Source of the DNA: Fen-1254 sp963778945
GTDB lineage: Bacteria > Bacteroidota > Ignavibacteria > UBA10030
NCBI GenBank assembly: GCA_963778945.1
Contig: CAVZWL010000014.1
Coordinates: forward strand, 62,001 to 126,000
Direction of reading: 5' to 3'
Length of the DNA: 64,000 nt
Numbering within the stretch: the stretch's first letter is position 1; each line of letters begins with the position of its first letter. Below the pieces are notes generated by a model. It made no database searches and had not been told where the DNA came from. It saw only the letters and a list, made by a program, of their open reading frames with translations. The position numbers were made by a program, and so were the translations under genes. Positions 9,171-17,546 of the stretch are shown one piece after another.

Positions 9171-9203
9171 CAATTTGCAATTTGCAATTTGCAATTTGCA
9201 ATT
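9171..9203. repeat. 7-bp tandem repeat next to ssrA
   Basis: Four and two-thirds copies of CAATTTG lie immediately 3' of the tmRNA gene, six bases beyond its discriminator base. No conventional terminator hairpin is visible here. The remainder of the ssrA-dapF gap (9083-9208) has no other element that I can identify. Confidence 0.85.
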
Positions 9204-9208
9204 CTTAG

Positions 9209-9579
9209 TGGAGGTGCGGGGAGTCGAACCCCGGTCCGAAGAGAAGATCTACAGAACATCTACATACATATTCCGCCTTTATATCTCACATGCGGGAACT
9301 CCGGCAGACAGGATTAACCGCATACCAGCTCAGGTGTACCGCCTTTTGAGCGGATTCGCATCGCGACCCTGAGCACGCCGAAATGCTATCTCATCTAAGC
9401 GACGTCTTTATTCAAACCGGTGAGCAAACTTGAACAAGACGGGTTGTCTAAGTTAAATTAGGCAGCCAGTGCGTAATCGTAATTGGCACTTGTATTTTTA
9501 CCGCTTTATTATCGTGGACACGGCGACCACGGTATGCCATTCTGAGCATCCTCGTCCCCGTCGAAGCCAGTTCACCCCC
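9209..9579 (-). ncRNA. ssrA: transfer-messenger RNA (tmRNA)
   Basis: A one-piece tmRNA of 371 bases. The 5' end GGGGGTGAACTGGCTTCGAC (from 9579) pairs through a 7-bp acceptor stem, with one G-U, with CACCTCC at 9216-9210, followed by discriminator A. CCA is not encoded. A T-arm GGTTCGACTCC precedes the 3' acceptor. The tag frame at 9487-9458 reads ANYDYALAA then TAA, with resume codon GCC, ending in the usual ALAA degron. It rescues stalled ribosomes together with SmpB. A small open frame over this region is not a gene. Confidence 0.97.
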
Positions 9580-9600
9580 GACGATACGAATTGCTCTTTT

Positions 9601-9632
9601 TAAATATAACCATTGTGAAAGCTATTTCCAAA
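9601..9632 (-). promoter_or_regulatory. candidate ssrA promoter (TTTG-N20-TATATTTA)
   Basis: On the minus strand TTTG (9632-9629) and TATATTTA (9608-9601) are separated by exactly 20 bases and lie about 22 bases upstream of the tmRNA 5' end. This fits the Bacteroidota housekeeping consensus TTTG / TAnnTTTG at seven of eight positions of the two boxes' fixed bases or better. A pair with the same spacing lies before glgA. Confidence 0.55.
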
Positions 9633-9647
9633 TGCGAACCTTTTGAG

Positions 9648-10526
9648 CTATTTCCTTCCTTTTCTCTTTTCGCACCCTCTTCCCTTGTTGAGTTTCGAAT
9701 GGATACATTTTTTCAATGACCGGGTAAGATATTCAAATGCTTCTTGAGGTGTATCTGTAAATTTAATGAGATCAATGTCCTTTTGACTGATCATCTGATG
9801 TTTTACAAGAGCATTAAAATTTATAATTTCCGACCAATATTTTTTATCGTACAAAACTACGACTACTTTCTTTTTAATCTTTTGAGTCTGGAGCAATGTA
9901 AGAACCTCCATCATTTCGTCAAGTGTTCCGTAACCGCCCGGGAACATGACGAATGCCTTTGAAAGATAGGCAAACCAAAATTTACGCATAAAGAAATAAT
10001 GAAATTCCAAGTCCAGATTGCGAGAAATAAAAGGATTCGGCTTCTGTTCAAACGGCAGACTGATATTCAATCCGATCGATCTACCCTTCGCCTTAGCTGC
10101 CCCGCGGTTTGCAGCTTCCATTATTCCGGGTCCGCCTCCTGAAGAAATAACAAATCGATTGGTTTGTGCAAGCGAAAGAGACCATTTTGTCAGCATGGAA
10201 GCAAGCGTAACTGCATCTTCGTAATATTTTGACATTTGTACGCTTTCGCATGCTTCATCTAATTTTATACGATCCCGTTTCTTCTTTGTCCTTTTATAGG
10301 TTTGTTCCGCATTCCGGAGTTCTCTTTTGGATTCTCGCAGCGGTTTTGTCCTGGCCGATCCGAAAAATACTATGGTATCCCTGATTCCTTCACGGCGGAG
10401 ACGTCTTTGCGGCTCGATAAACTCCGACAACAAACGAATTGGCCTGGCTTCAGGACTGTTCAAGAATTCTATATTTTTATACGCCTTTTTTTGATCTGAT
10501 TCCGACAGATGCTTCGTGATTCCCAT
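9648..10526 (-). CDS. LOG-family (TIGR00730-like) nucleotide phosphoribohydrolase
   Basis: A 292-residue protein with the two LOG signatures: GGGPGIMEAANRG at 130-142 and PGGYGTLDE at 196-204. LOG proteins, long misannotated as lysine decarboxylases, cleave cytokinin-type or other nucleoside 5'-monophosphates to base and ribose phosphate. The 60-110 region is a charged helical insertion rich in K/R (KRTKKKRDRIKLDEACE), which makes it longer than the usual 190-residue members. It has a lysine-rich tail. Stands alone between ssrA and the HD gene. Confidence 0.85.
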   Translation of the reverse strand: MGITKHLSESDQKKAYKNIEFLNSPEARPIRLLSEFIEPQRRLRREGIRDTIVFFGSARTKPLRESKRELRNAEQTYKRTKKKRDRIKLDEACESVQMSKYYEDAVTLASMLTKWSLSLAQTNRFVISSGGGPGIMEAANRGAAKAKGRSIGLNISLPFEQKPNPFISRNLDLEFHYFFMRKFWFAYLSKAFVMFPGGYGTLDEMMEVLTLLQTQKIKKKVVVVLYDKKYWSEIINFNALVKHQMISQKDIDLIKFTDTPQEAFEYLTRSLKKCIHSKLNKGRGCEKRKGRK

Positions 10527-10732
10527 AACTATCCTTTTTTAAAAAAATAGAAAATTATAATTATACGCTATGCCGCTAACACCTGAATGTTCTCCCTCTT
10601 TCAGGAATAATGTCTGATTAGATCTGAATAACTGCAGGAATTTTCGACATCAATCAAAGGGTTCTAACATTATTACCACCAGCATGTTGACAGCTTTTTA
10701 TTCATTCAAATATAGAAGATTATCGTTTACAT

Positions 10733-11284
10733 TCATGCCAGACCTAACCGTTCGGCATTCCCTTTCATCGCTCCGATGACCGCAGCAATATGATCGTCCA
10801 AAGGAATTCCGAGTTCGCTGGCGCCCTGTATTATATCTTCCCTGCTGATATTTTTTGCAAACGCCGTGGTTTTCATCTTTTTCTTAACAGAAGAAAGTTC
10901 GAGATCCATAATCTTATTGGGTCGAATAACCGCAACGGCAGCTATGAATCCGCATAATTCATCGCATGCATAAAGTGTTTTAGCCATTCGCGTTGTACGC
11001 TGCACGCCGGAATAACTGGCATGACCCTGAATAGCAGTCACGATATCTTCGGGCCATCCTTTGCCGCGTAAAATTTCCGCTCCTTTGGCGGTATGTTCCG
11101 GTGCGCCCGGAAATTGCTCAAAGTCAAAATCGTGCAACAGTCCCGTTACGGCCCATTTTTCTTCTTCCTCTCCAAATTTATGCGCATAGCTTTTCATAGC
11201 CGCTTCGACTGCATACATGTGTTTTCGAAGAGCTTCATTTTTTACATATTCATGCATCAATGCAAGTGCATCTTCATAAGTCAT
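10733..11284 (-). CDS. HD-domain hydrolase
   Basis: A 183-residue soluble protein with an HD metal-binding motif (H51-D52 in VTGLLHDFDFEQFP), an upstream H22 (RKHMYAVEAAM), and downstream HTAKGAEIL and GHASYSG histidines. These features are typical of small stand-alone HD phosphohydrolases. Substrate unknown. ATG start behind GAGG in the leader (minus strand). Lies downstream of nth with a 69-base gap. Confidence 0.82.
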   Translation of the reverse strand: MTYEDALALMHEYVKNEALRKHMYAVEAAMKSYAHKFGEEEEKWAVTGLLHDFDFEQFPGAPEHTAKGAEILRGKGWPEDIVTAIQGHASYSGVQRTTRMAKTLYACDELCGFIAAVAVIRPNKIMDLELSSVKKKMKTTAFAKNISREDIIQGASELGIPLDDHIAAVIGAMKGNAERLGLA

Positions 11285-11353
11285 AATGAAACCTCAAATT
11301 ATGTCATTAGATAAATATAAATTATACATTCAACCGACGACGTGATTTCCACT

Positions 11354-12004
11354 TCAGATTGTTTTCTGATCGTAAGAACAAAATCTAAGTATGCCGCACA
11401 CTTTGCATTTTGGATTTCTGGCTGTGCATGTTTTCCGGCCATGTAAAATAATCAGATTGCTGAAAAGATACCAATCCGATCGAGGTACCAGAGAGATAAG
11501 GTCTCGTTCGATCTTTTCCGGGTCTGTCTGACTGGTTAGTCCCAGTCTTTTTGTAATTCTTGCAACATGTGTATCGACAACAATTCCTTCTTGAATACCG
11601 AAGGCGCCGCCAAGAACACAATTTGCCGTCTTTCTTCCCACGCCGGGAAGTTTCGTGAGAAGTTCCATCGATTGAGGAAAAATTCCATGAAATTCTGTTA
11701 CGATCATTGTGCAAGTATTGATAATATTTTTTGCCTTCATACGATAGAAACCGGTCGAACGAATATCGTTTTCCAGCTCGTGTAAATCCGCTTGAGCAAA
11801 GTCCTTAGCGGTTTTGTATTTTGCAAACAGTGAAGGTGTGACCATATTGACGCGAACGTCGGTACATTGAGCGGACAGCATCGTAGCAATCAGTAATTGC
11901 AGCGGATTTGAAAAATGCAGCGCCGTTCCTGCTTCTGGAAACTCTTTTTTCAAGACAGCGGCGATCTTGAGTCCCCTTTTTTTCCTTACTGCATCAGTTT
12001 TCAT
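11354..12004 (-). CDS. nth: endonuclease III
   Basis: A 216-residue base-excision-repair glycosylase/AP lyase acting on oxidised pyrimidines. The helix-hairpin-helix LPGVGRKTANCV carries the catalytic lysine K125, and the general-base aspartate is D144 in VVDTHV. A C-terminal [4Fe-4S] loop has cysteines 193, 200, 203 and 209 (C-X6-C-X2-C-X5-C). All key residues are intact. Its start overlaps the stop of the upstream unknown gene by four bases, and polX and dusB precede that in the same direction. Confidence 0.96.
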   Translation of the reverse strand: MKTDAVRKKRGLKIAAVLKKEFPEAGTALHFSNPLQLLIATMLSAQCTDVRVNMVTPSLFAKYKTAKDFAQADLHELENDIRSTGFYRMKAKNIINTCTMIVTEFHGIFPQSMELLTKLPGVGRKTANCVLGGAFGIQEGIVVDTHVARITKRLGLTSQTDPEKIERDLISLVPRSDWYLFSNLIILHGRKTCTARNPKCKVCGILRFCSYDQKTI

Positions 12005-12918
12005 TGAACAATTCTTTCTTTTATGAACAACGATGACTCCTTAAGAGAGAACATTTGTTTGAAAAGTCCCAAATTATCAGAGATCCTGAGAAGAAAACGC
12101 CTTACTTCTAACTTGTCTTTTAAGCGGATTTCCAGAATAGTCTCCCCTCCATAACCGGAAAGAAGACGTTTCTTCCAGAAAAACCATGTGAAATTACCGG
12201 CTCCTATCGATTCTAACCAAGAATGGAGATTGTTCAATACTGCCGAATGGTCCATTTCTCTATTTCGGATAGTGAGCAAGATTTCATATTTATCAGCCGG
12301 TTTGCTGTGATAATCCGCAGAGGGAAAAAGATCATACGCCCGAAGAGAGACTGTTGCATCGGCAAAAAGAGTTTTCATCCTGAGCGATAACAGGCCGGAG
12401 AGAATCGATTCCAGAACCGATAATGTGTCGATACCGTCTACAATAAAATCTGAAGCAAATATCGCTTGACGATCAGATATTTTTGAAAATCCTCTTGATT
12501 TCAACAAACGCCTCGAAGATACAAAAAGAGGTTTTAATTTATTTTCGCTGCTATCGTCGATAGAATACTTTGAAAGCACGGCATCGTAAATGCATATTTT
12601 TGAGGGAATAACGTATTGTTTTTCAAGTTGTTTTGCATGGTCGACAATATGTTTCAGAATTTCGTCCTGGTCGGATCGCAGAGGTGTCGACAAAAATTCA
12701 GAGAGATTGCCTTTGAGGGCTTGAACGGATTTTGCAGTTGTTTCCTCGACGTTAGAGGCAAACGTCTTTTCTTTCGCTTCTGCCTCCTGCTGGACAAGCT
12801 TCATGAATTCCTGAAGCTCCTTGATATGTTCCTTTTGATTTGTCGTAATACCGTTTTGATGAATGAGGGACAGTTTTATCGTCTGACTTTGTCCGTTGAG
12901 TATCTCGTATATGCCCAT
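12001..12918 (-). CDS. uncharacterised protein coupled to nth and polX
   Basis: 305 residues that I do not recognise. No signal peptide or membrane segment is seen. Residues 25-100 are strongly helical and charged (probable coiled coil, many E/K/Q). The C-terminal half is mixed alpha/beta, with a short aromatic stretch FTWFFWKKR near 245. The start is supported by GAGGGAGGG eight bases upstream. It begins 12 bases after polX and overlaps nth by ATGA, so it is translated as part of a DNA-repair operon. That context suggests a repair or nucleoid role, which is inference only. Confidence 0.7.
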   Translation of the reverse strand: MGIYEILNGQSQTIKLSLIHQNGITTNQKEHIKELQEFMKLVQQEAEAKEKTFASNVEETTAKSVQALKGNLSEFLSTPLRSDQDEILKHIVDHAKQLEKQYVIPSKICIYDAVLSKYSIDDSSENKLKPLFVSSRRLLKSRGFSKISDRQAIFASDFIVDGIDTLSVLESILSGLLSLRMKTLFADATVSLRAYDLFPSADYHSKPADKYEILLTIRNREMDHSAVLNNLHSWLESIGAGNFTWFFWKKRLLSGYGGETILEIRLKDKLEVRRFLLRISDNLGLFKQMFSLKESSLFIKERIVQ

Positions 12919-12930
12919 GTTCCCTCCCTC

Positions 12931-14678
12931 TTATGATTTCTTTTTAAAAAAAGATAGTATTGTTTCGAGTGTCCATGTATTGATGACATCTTTCGGCTCG
13001 AGCCAGCCTTTGCGCGCTATACCTATGCCGTATGTTACATCACGGAGCCCTCTGACATTGTGGGCGTCAGGATTGATACAAATCGGCACTCCTTTTTCTT
13101 TTGCATATCTGACCCACCTCCAGTCCAGATCCAGTCTGGAAGGATGGGCATTGATTTCAATCGATTTGCCGAGGTCAGCCGCTGCGTGAATCACTTCCCG
13201 TAAATTGACAGGATAGCCCTCACGTTCCAGCAAAAGACGTCCCGTTGGATGGCCGAGAATTCCCGCATAACGGTTCTTGAGTGCTGAAATAATACGTTTT
13301 GTTGCTTCAGATTCTGTCATCTTAAATTTCCCATGAATCGAAACAACAACATAATCCAATTTTTTTAGTAACTGGTCCGGATAATCGAGCGAGCCATCCG
13401 GTCAAAATATCGCATTCCACACCTTTGAAACGAGAGTTTTTCCTGTCCCCTCTTTGGCGTTTAATTTATCAATAAGGTCGATCTGAGCTGAAACTTTTTC
13501 GATGGACAATCCTCCGGCATAGACTGCTGATCGGCTGTGATCTGCAAAGCCGATAAATTTCCATCCGAGTTTTTTGGCTTCCGCAGCCATTTCTTCCAGT
13601 GTATTCAGCCCATCGCTTGACGTCGTATGACAATGAAATGCGCCTTTCAGGTCGTTTTCTTCGATAAGCCCGGGAAGATTTTTTTCAGCCGCACGTATTT
13701 CCCCGTTTCCTTCGCGCAGTTCCGGCGGAATGAATTGCTAGTCCCAATGAGGCATAAACATCCTTTTCATCTCCGCAATCCGGAATTGAATGTACCGGTT
13801 TATGTTTCTCTAATTTTGAAAACCCATATTCGTTCAAAGACAATCCCTGAGAATTCGCCCTTGAACGCAACTCGATATTATGTTCTTTACTTCCGGTAAA
13901 ATATTGAAGAGCATAGGGATACTCATGTTTCATTCACAATTCGGATATCGCATTGGATTCCATTCTCAAGAATGCAGCTTATTTTCGTATCGCCATGCGT
14001 CAAAAATTTTTCCGCTTTAAAGCGATCAAGTATAGATTGGAGTATAAGCGCTCTTTCTTTTTCTGATGAACAAACCAGTATGTCCACATCTCCTATAATT
14101 TCTTTTTTCCTCCTCAGACTGCCTACATATTCACACTCCCTGACACCTTTGAGAGATTTGATGAACAACACGATCTGAGTCGCGGAAGCAAGCGCATCGG
14201 GATACAAATGCTGATCTTGTGCCCTTCTTCGAATTGAAATTCCCTGCAAGATGTTTTCTTCGCTCTTTTTCCCAAAGCCGTCTAAATTCTGTAGTTGATG
14301 CATTTCACATGCTTTTTGAAGTTCATCAATCGTTGTAATTTTCAGTGTATCGAAAAGGATCCGAACTTTGGCAGGACCGAGTCCCTGAATTTTAAGCATT
14401 TCTAAAATTCCAGCCGGAAAAATTTTTCGTAAATCGTTCAATATTTTCGATTCTCCGGATTCCACGAATTCCGTAATCGTCTCAGCAATACCCGGTCCTA
14501 CACCTTCAAGCGTCGTTAGCCTCTTCTCCTTAGCCAAAACGGCAATATCTTCCGTCGTACCTTGAATTATTTGAGCTGCTTTTCTATAGGCACGGACGCG
14601 AAACGGATTATCTCCATTGACCTCCATCAGCATGGATATATCGCTGAGCATCTGGGCTATCGATCCAGTATTCATCAT
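12931..14678 (-). CDS. polX: PolX-type DNA polymerase with C-terminal PHP domain, four frame breaks
   Basis: Four overlapping open frames together encode a standard bacterial PolX. N-terminal helix-hairpin-helix repeats (LEGVGPGIAETI, IQGLGPAKVRIL, LDGFGKKSEEN) are followed by the nucleotidyltransferase triad: GSLRR 186-190, D197 and D199 in GDVDIL, and D244. A C-terminal PHP exonuclease domain follows (FHCHTTSSDG, FADHS, SIHGK, INAHPSRLDLD). Frame changes are inferred near 13932 (+1), 13740 (+1), 13427 (-1, a T run) and 13398 (+1). After correction the length is 581 residues, normal for the family. Acts in gap-filling repair. Overlaps the dusB stop. Four breaks make true decay possible, but every domain is conserved. 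Confidence 0.8.
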
Positions 14679-15689
14679 GTTGCTGCTGTCTCTTGTGAAA
14701 ATTTTTCCGAATCTTCATTTATTTTCAGAAGCTTTTCCCTGTATTCAAGAAGCAGATTCTCGATTGGAGGATAATCCGTATAATTCATCAGTTCCATCCG
14801 AATTTTAGATGCATGAGCGATATCCTTTGAGGTATCCGGCATAATGCTTCCGGAACTCAAAAATACCCTTCGTATTTCCTTTGGATTGAATCGATAAATT
14901 CAGATGTTTAAAGAGGATATCGAAGCGTTCTTGAATCGACGGTTGAGCATTAAATTCGCCGGTGAGCAAAAATGTGCGTGTCTGATTGAACAGCCATGGA
15001 TTGTCGATAGCCGCCCTTCCAATCATTACTGCATCGCATCCGGTAGACTTGAACAGATGCGCGATTTGTTCCGGCGAATTGATCGAGCCGTTAACAATAA
15101 TTGGAATCCTTACTGCTTCTTTGACTTTGGCGATCCAGCTATAATCCGGTTCGCCTTTATGCGCTTGCGCTCGTGTGCGGCAATGAATTGTCAGGCCTGA
15201 GGCGCCCGATTGTTCGGCAATATGCGCGACTTCGACGATGCGTATGTTTTCAGAGTCCCAGCCGAGGCGTGTTTTCACGGTTACAGGAAGATTTGTCGCC
15301 TGAACTACATTCCGAACGATTTTCTCCATGCGGGGTAAGTCCCGCAGGAGATCGGATCCTGCTCCATTGTTTGTCACATTTTTTACCCAGCAGCCGCAGT
15401 TTATATCGATAATATCTGGATTCAATTCTTCTGCCATTTGTGCGGCATGCTGCATAGAATCCGGATTGCCGCCGTAAATCTGTATTCCAAACGGCCTTTC
15501 TTCTTCTAAAAATGCCATTTTCTTCCGGGTTTTAACGGAATTTCGGACAAGTCCCTCGGAATTAACAAATTCCGTGTAGACGATATCGGCCCCGAGACTT
15601 TTGCATATAAGGCGGAAAGGCAGGTCTGTTACTCCTTCCATCGGCGCCAGCAGCAGCGGTCTCTCAATATTGATACGGCCTATAATCAT
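14675..15689 (-). CDS. dusB: tRNA-dihydrouridine synthase, one frame break
   Basis: A flavoprotein that reduces uridine in the tRNA D-loop. LAPMEGVTDLPFR near residue 14 is the FMN-barrel start, followed by NINCGC-type DIDINCGCWVKN near 95, KTRLGWD near 135 and FRKHYAGYLKG near 290. The frame breaks at about 14822 (one extra base after LKG); the next frame continues IAHASKIRMELM, exactly as in DusB, giving 337 residues after correction. The start at 15689 (MIIGRINIERP) is preferred to an upstream ATG that would add a non-conserved 26-residue leader. Its stop overlaps the polX start. Confidence 0.9.
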
Positions 15690-15964
15690 AGTGAAAATAT
15701 ACGAAACCTGGCAGGCAGTTACAACTGGTATGTTGTTGTATAGATAGTTCTTGGTTCTTGGTTTCAATTTAATGAGCCGTAACTCAGCATATCCTGTAAT
15801 AATTTGGGATATCGTAAGTGGATCATCCTGTGACAGGCTGAATTACATAAAGCCGCTTAAAATGCATGCAATACCTATCGTGCAGAACCGAGCATCGATA
15901 AAACTAAAAAGATTGAGGGAATACAAACAGATGAAAGGAATGAATTTCTACGATAGCGTGTGAA

Positions 15965-16462
15965 TTACAATTCCATAAACTTTTTTACCAAAGCCGCTCT
16001 CGTCGCTTCGATTGATTCTGAGACTACTTTGATATCAGCCAGCACAGGCATAAAATTCACATCGCCGTTCCAGCGTGGAACAAGGTGAAAATGTATATGT
16101 TTGTCAACTCCGGCGCCTGCAACACGGCCAAGATTTGCTCCGAAATTGAACCCTTCCGGTTTGCTGATAGACCGCAGCGCTCTGATTGAATGCGCCGCAG
16201 TTTCCATGATTTCTCTATATTCGTCGGACGATAAATTTGCAAATTCTGCGGTGTGCTTGTAAGGGACGATAAGAACATGTCCGCTGTTGTACGGGTATTT
16301 ATTCATGAGGACAAAGCAATGCTTTCCCCGCCATACAACGAGATTTTTTTTATCTTCCTTGTTTTCCTTCTTCATTTTGCAAAACAGGCAGGCCTTTCCC
16401 TTTCTTTTCTCTTTAAAAGTTTCCATATATGCGGATCGCCACGGAGAAAACATTTTTTTCAC
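15965..16462 (-). CDS. HIT-family hydrolase
   Basis: A 165-residue member of the histidine-triad family with the motif KHIHFHLVPRW near 130 (H-x-H-x-H). An N-terminal CLFC near residue 26 is found in the AP4A-phosphorylase-like/HIT branch with a zinc site. Such enzymes hydrolyse dinucleoside polyphosphates or nucleotide phosphoramidates. The likely start is GTG (16462) eight bases after GAGGA; an in-frame ATG follows at residue 4. A hairpin separates it from the upstream operon. Confidence 0.88.
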   Translation of the reverse strand: MKKMFSPWRSAYMETFKEKRKGKACLFCKMKKENKEDKKNLVVWRGKHCFVLMNKYPYNSGHVLIVPYKHTAEFANLSSDEYREIMETAAHSIRALRSISKPEGFNFGANLGRVAGAGVDKHIHFHLVPRWNGDVNFMPVLADIKVVSESIEATRAALVKKFMEL

Positions 16463-16498
16463 GACACATCCTCGCTCAAATGATGGAACACATTTGTC

Positions 16499-16515
16499 GG
16501 CCGGAAAAACCGGCC
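16499..16515 (-). terminator. hairpin between the porU operon and the HIT gene
   Basis: GGCCGG and CCGGCC arms around an AAAAA/TTTTT loop. It lies between the DUF5683-like stop and the HIT start, and probably limits read-through from the surface operon. The T-rich tail (TTCTTT) is on the plus strand, so the intrinsic termination direction is unclear. Confidence 0.4.
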
Positions 16516-16586
16516 TTCTTTGAAAAGATAGATAAAGAATGAATTCAAATCAACCGGCGTTCGATCATCTTCTCTTCACACATCTT

Positions 16587-17535
16587 TTAGAAATCGATGG
16601 CCCAAGAAAAAGATGGAACATATTCAACGTACCCGTCCATCTGCATGCGCGGGAGAATGGATGCGTGCATCCGCATTTCATGATTCTTATGGGATGCATT
16701 CCATGCTGCTTCCAGAGCGCTGAAAACATGGTTTGCTATAAGAATATAACTGGCTGTCGATGCAACGGCATAATATGAATTAGCTTGTCCGCGCATATCA
16801 CGATAATACAAGAAATGGGGCGACACATCCATTATATCCGATGCGGCATTCGTAACATTATCCGTATACAGCGGTGTATTCCCGCTCCACGCATCGTCCC
16901 ATCCGCCCACAAATTGGGGATACTTTCCTATCAGTTCATAATACTGCTGTTGAGGGCGCTGTGGAAGAGAATGCGTGAATCCATAATACACTCCGTTCGT
17001 TGCTTCAGCGCCGATCTCATTTTCGAGCATATTAAGCTTTGTCCAGTTGACACACTGCCAGGGCGGCAAATTCGGATCGGTTGAAATAATAATACCGCTG
17101 ACATCGAATTGCGGCAGAACTGCATGAATCCAGTCCACATACCGTACGACAGACCAATTCTGATCTGCATAACCCTGAAAAACATTCGTCTGCCTGTTCC
17201 CTTTTTGATTATATACGGCATAAACGACCCACATGGCAACTTCGACACTGAAAGTTGCCAAACTTTGCCAATAACTTTTTGTGTAGTACCTGTCCTGCCC
17301 CGGGCACCACAGCAGAAAGCAATCCCGCTTTTATAGGCGAGAATTGTGCCGGCACCTCTGCTTGGAGCGAATCGCCGGCAAGCTGTACATGCTCAGTCGA
17401 TGCTGCATAGAGATCGACGTCAAAATTGCCGCTCAGAGCGCTGCTGCGATGAGATGCTGAACCGGATTCTATCTTCCATTGCGTTTGCGCCTCATAAGGA
17501 AACAGGAGCAAAACAAAAAAGACTGTTATTTTCAT
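16587..17535 (-). CDS. DUF5683-like membrane-associated protein, one frame break
   Basis: 315 residues after removing one extra base at about 17289. It has a signal peptide (MKITVFFVLLLFPYEAQTQ) and then SPIKAGLLSAVVPGAGQ; across the break it continues YYTKSYWQSLATFSVEVAMW. This Gly/Pro-rich 'PGAGQ...Y...SYW' pattern followed by a hydrophobic helix is typical of DUF5683-type proteins in Bacteroidota, whose function is unknown. The C-terminal 200 residues are soluble and aromatic-rich. It starts 11 bases after the preceding barrel protein with a good GAGG site and is the last gene of the porU operon. Confidence 0.72.
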
Positions 17536-17546
17536 GGGACACCTCT

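Noticed and set aside
9171..9203. Short direct repeats considered as a CRISPR remnant
   Set aside because: The units are seven bases in direct tandem without spacers, and there are no cas genes.
9142..9372. Open frame of 76 codons covering the tmRNA 3' half
   Set aside because: It lies inside ssrA on the opposite strand and includes the tRNA-like domain and the heptamer repeat, with no Shine-Dalgarno sequence.
12931..14678. polX called a dead pseudogene
   Set aside because: All catalytic and PHP motifs remain and the indels sum to a full-length 581-residue frame. The density of breaks is matched by breaks in essential genes nearby.
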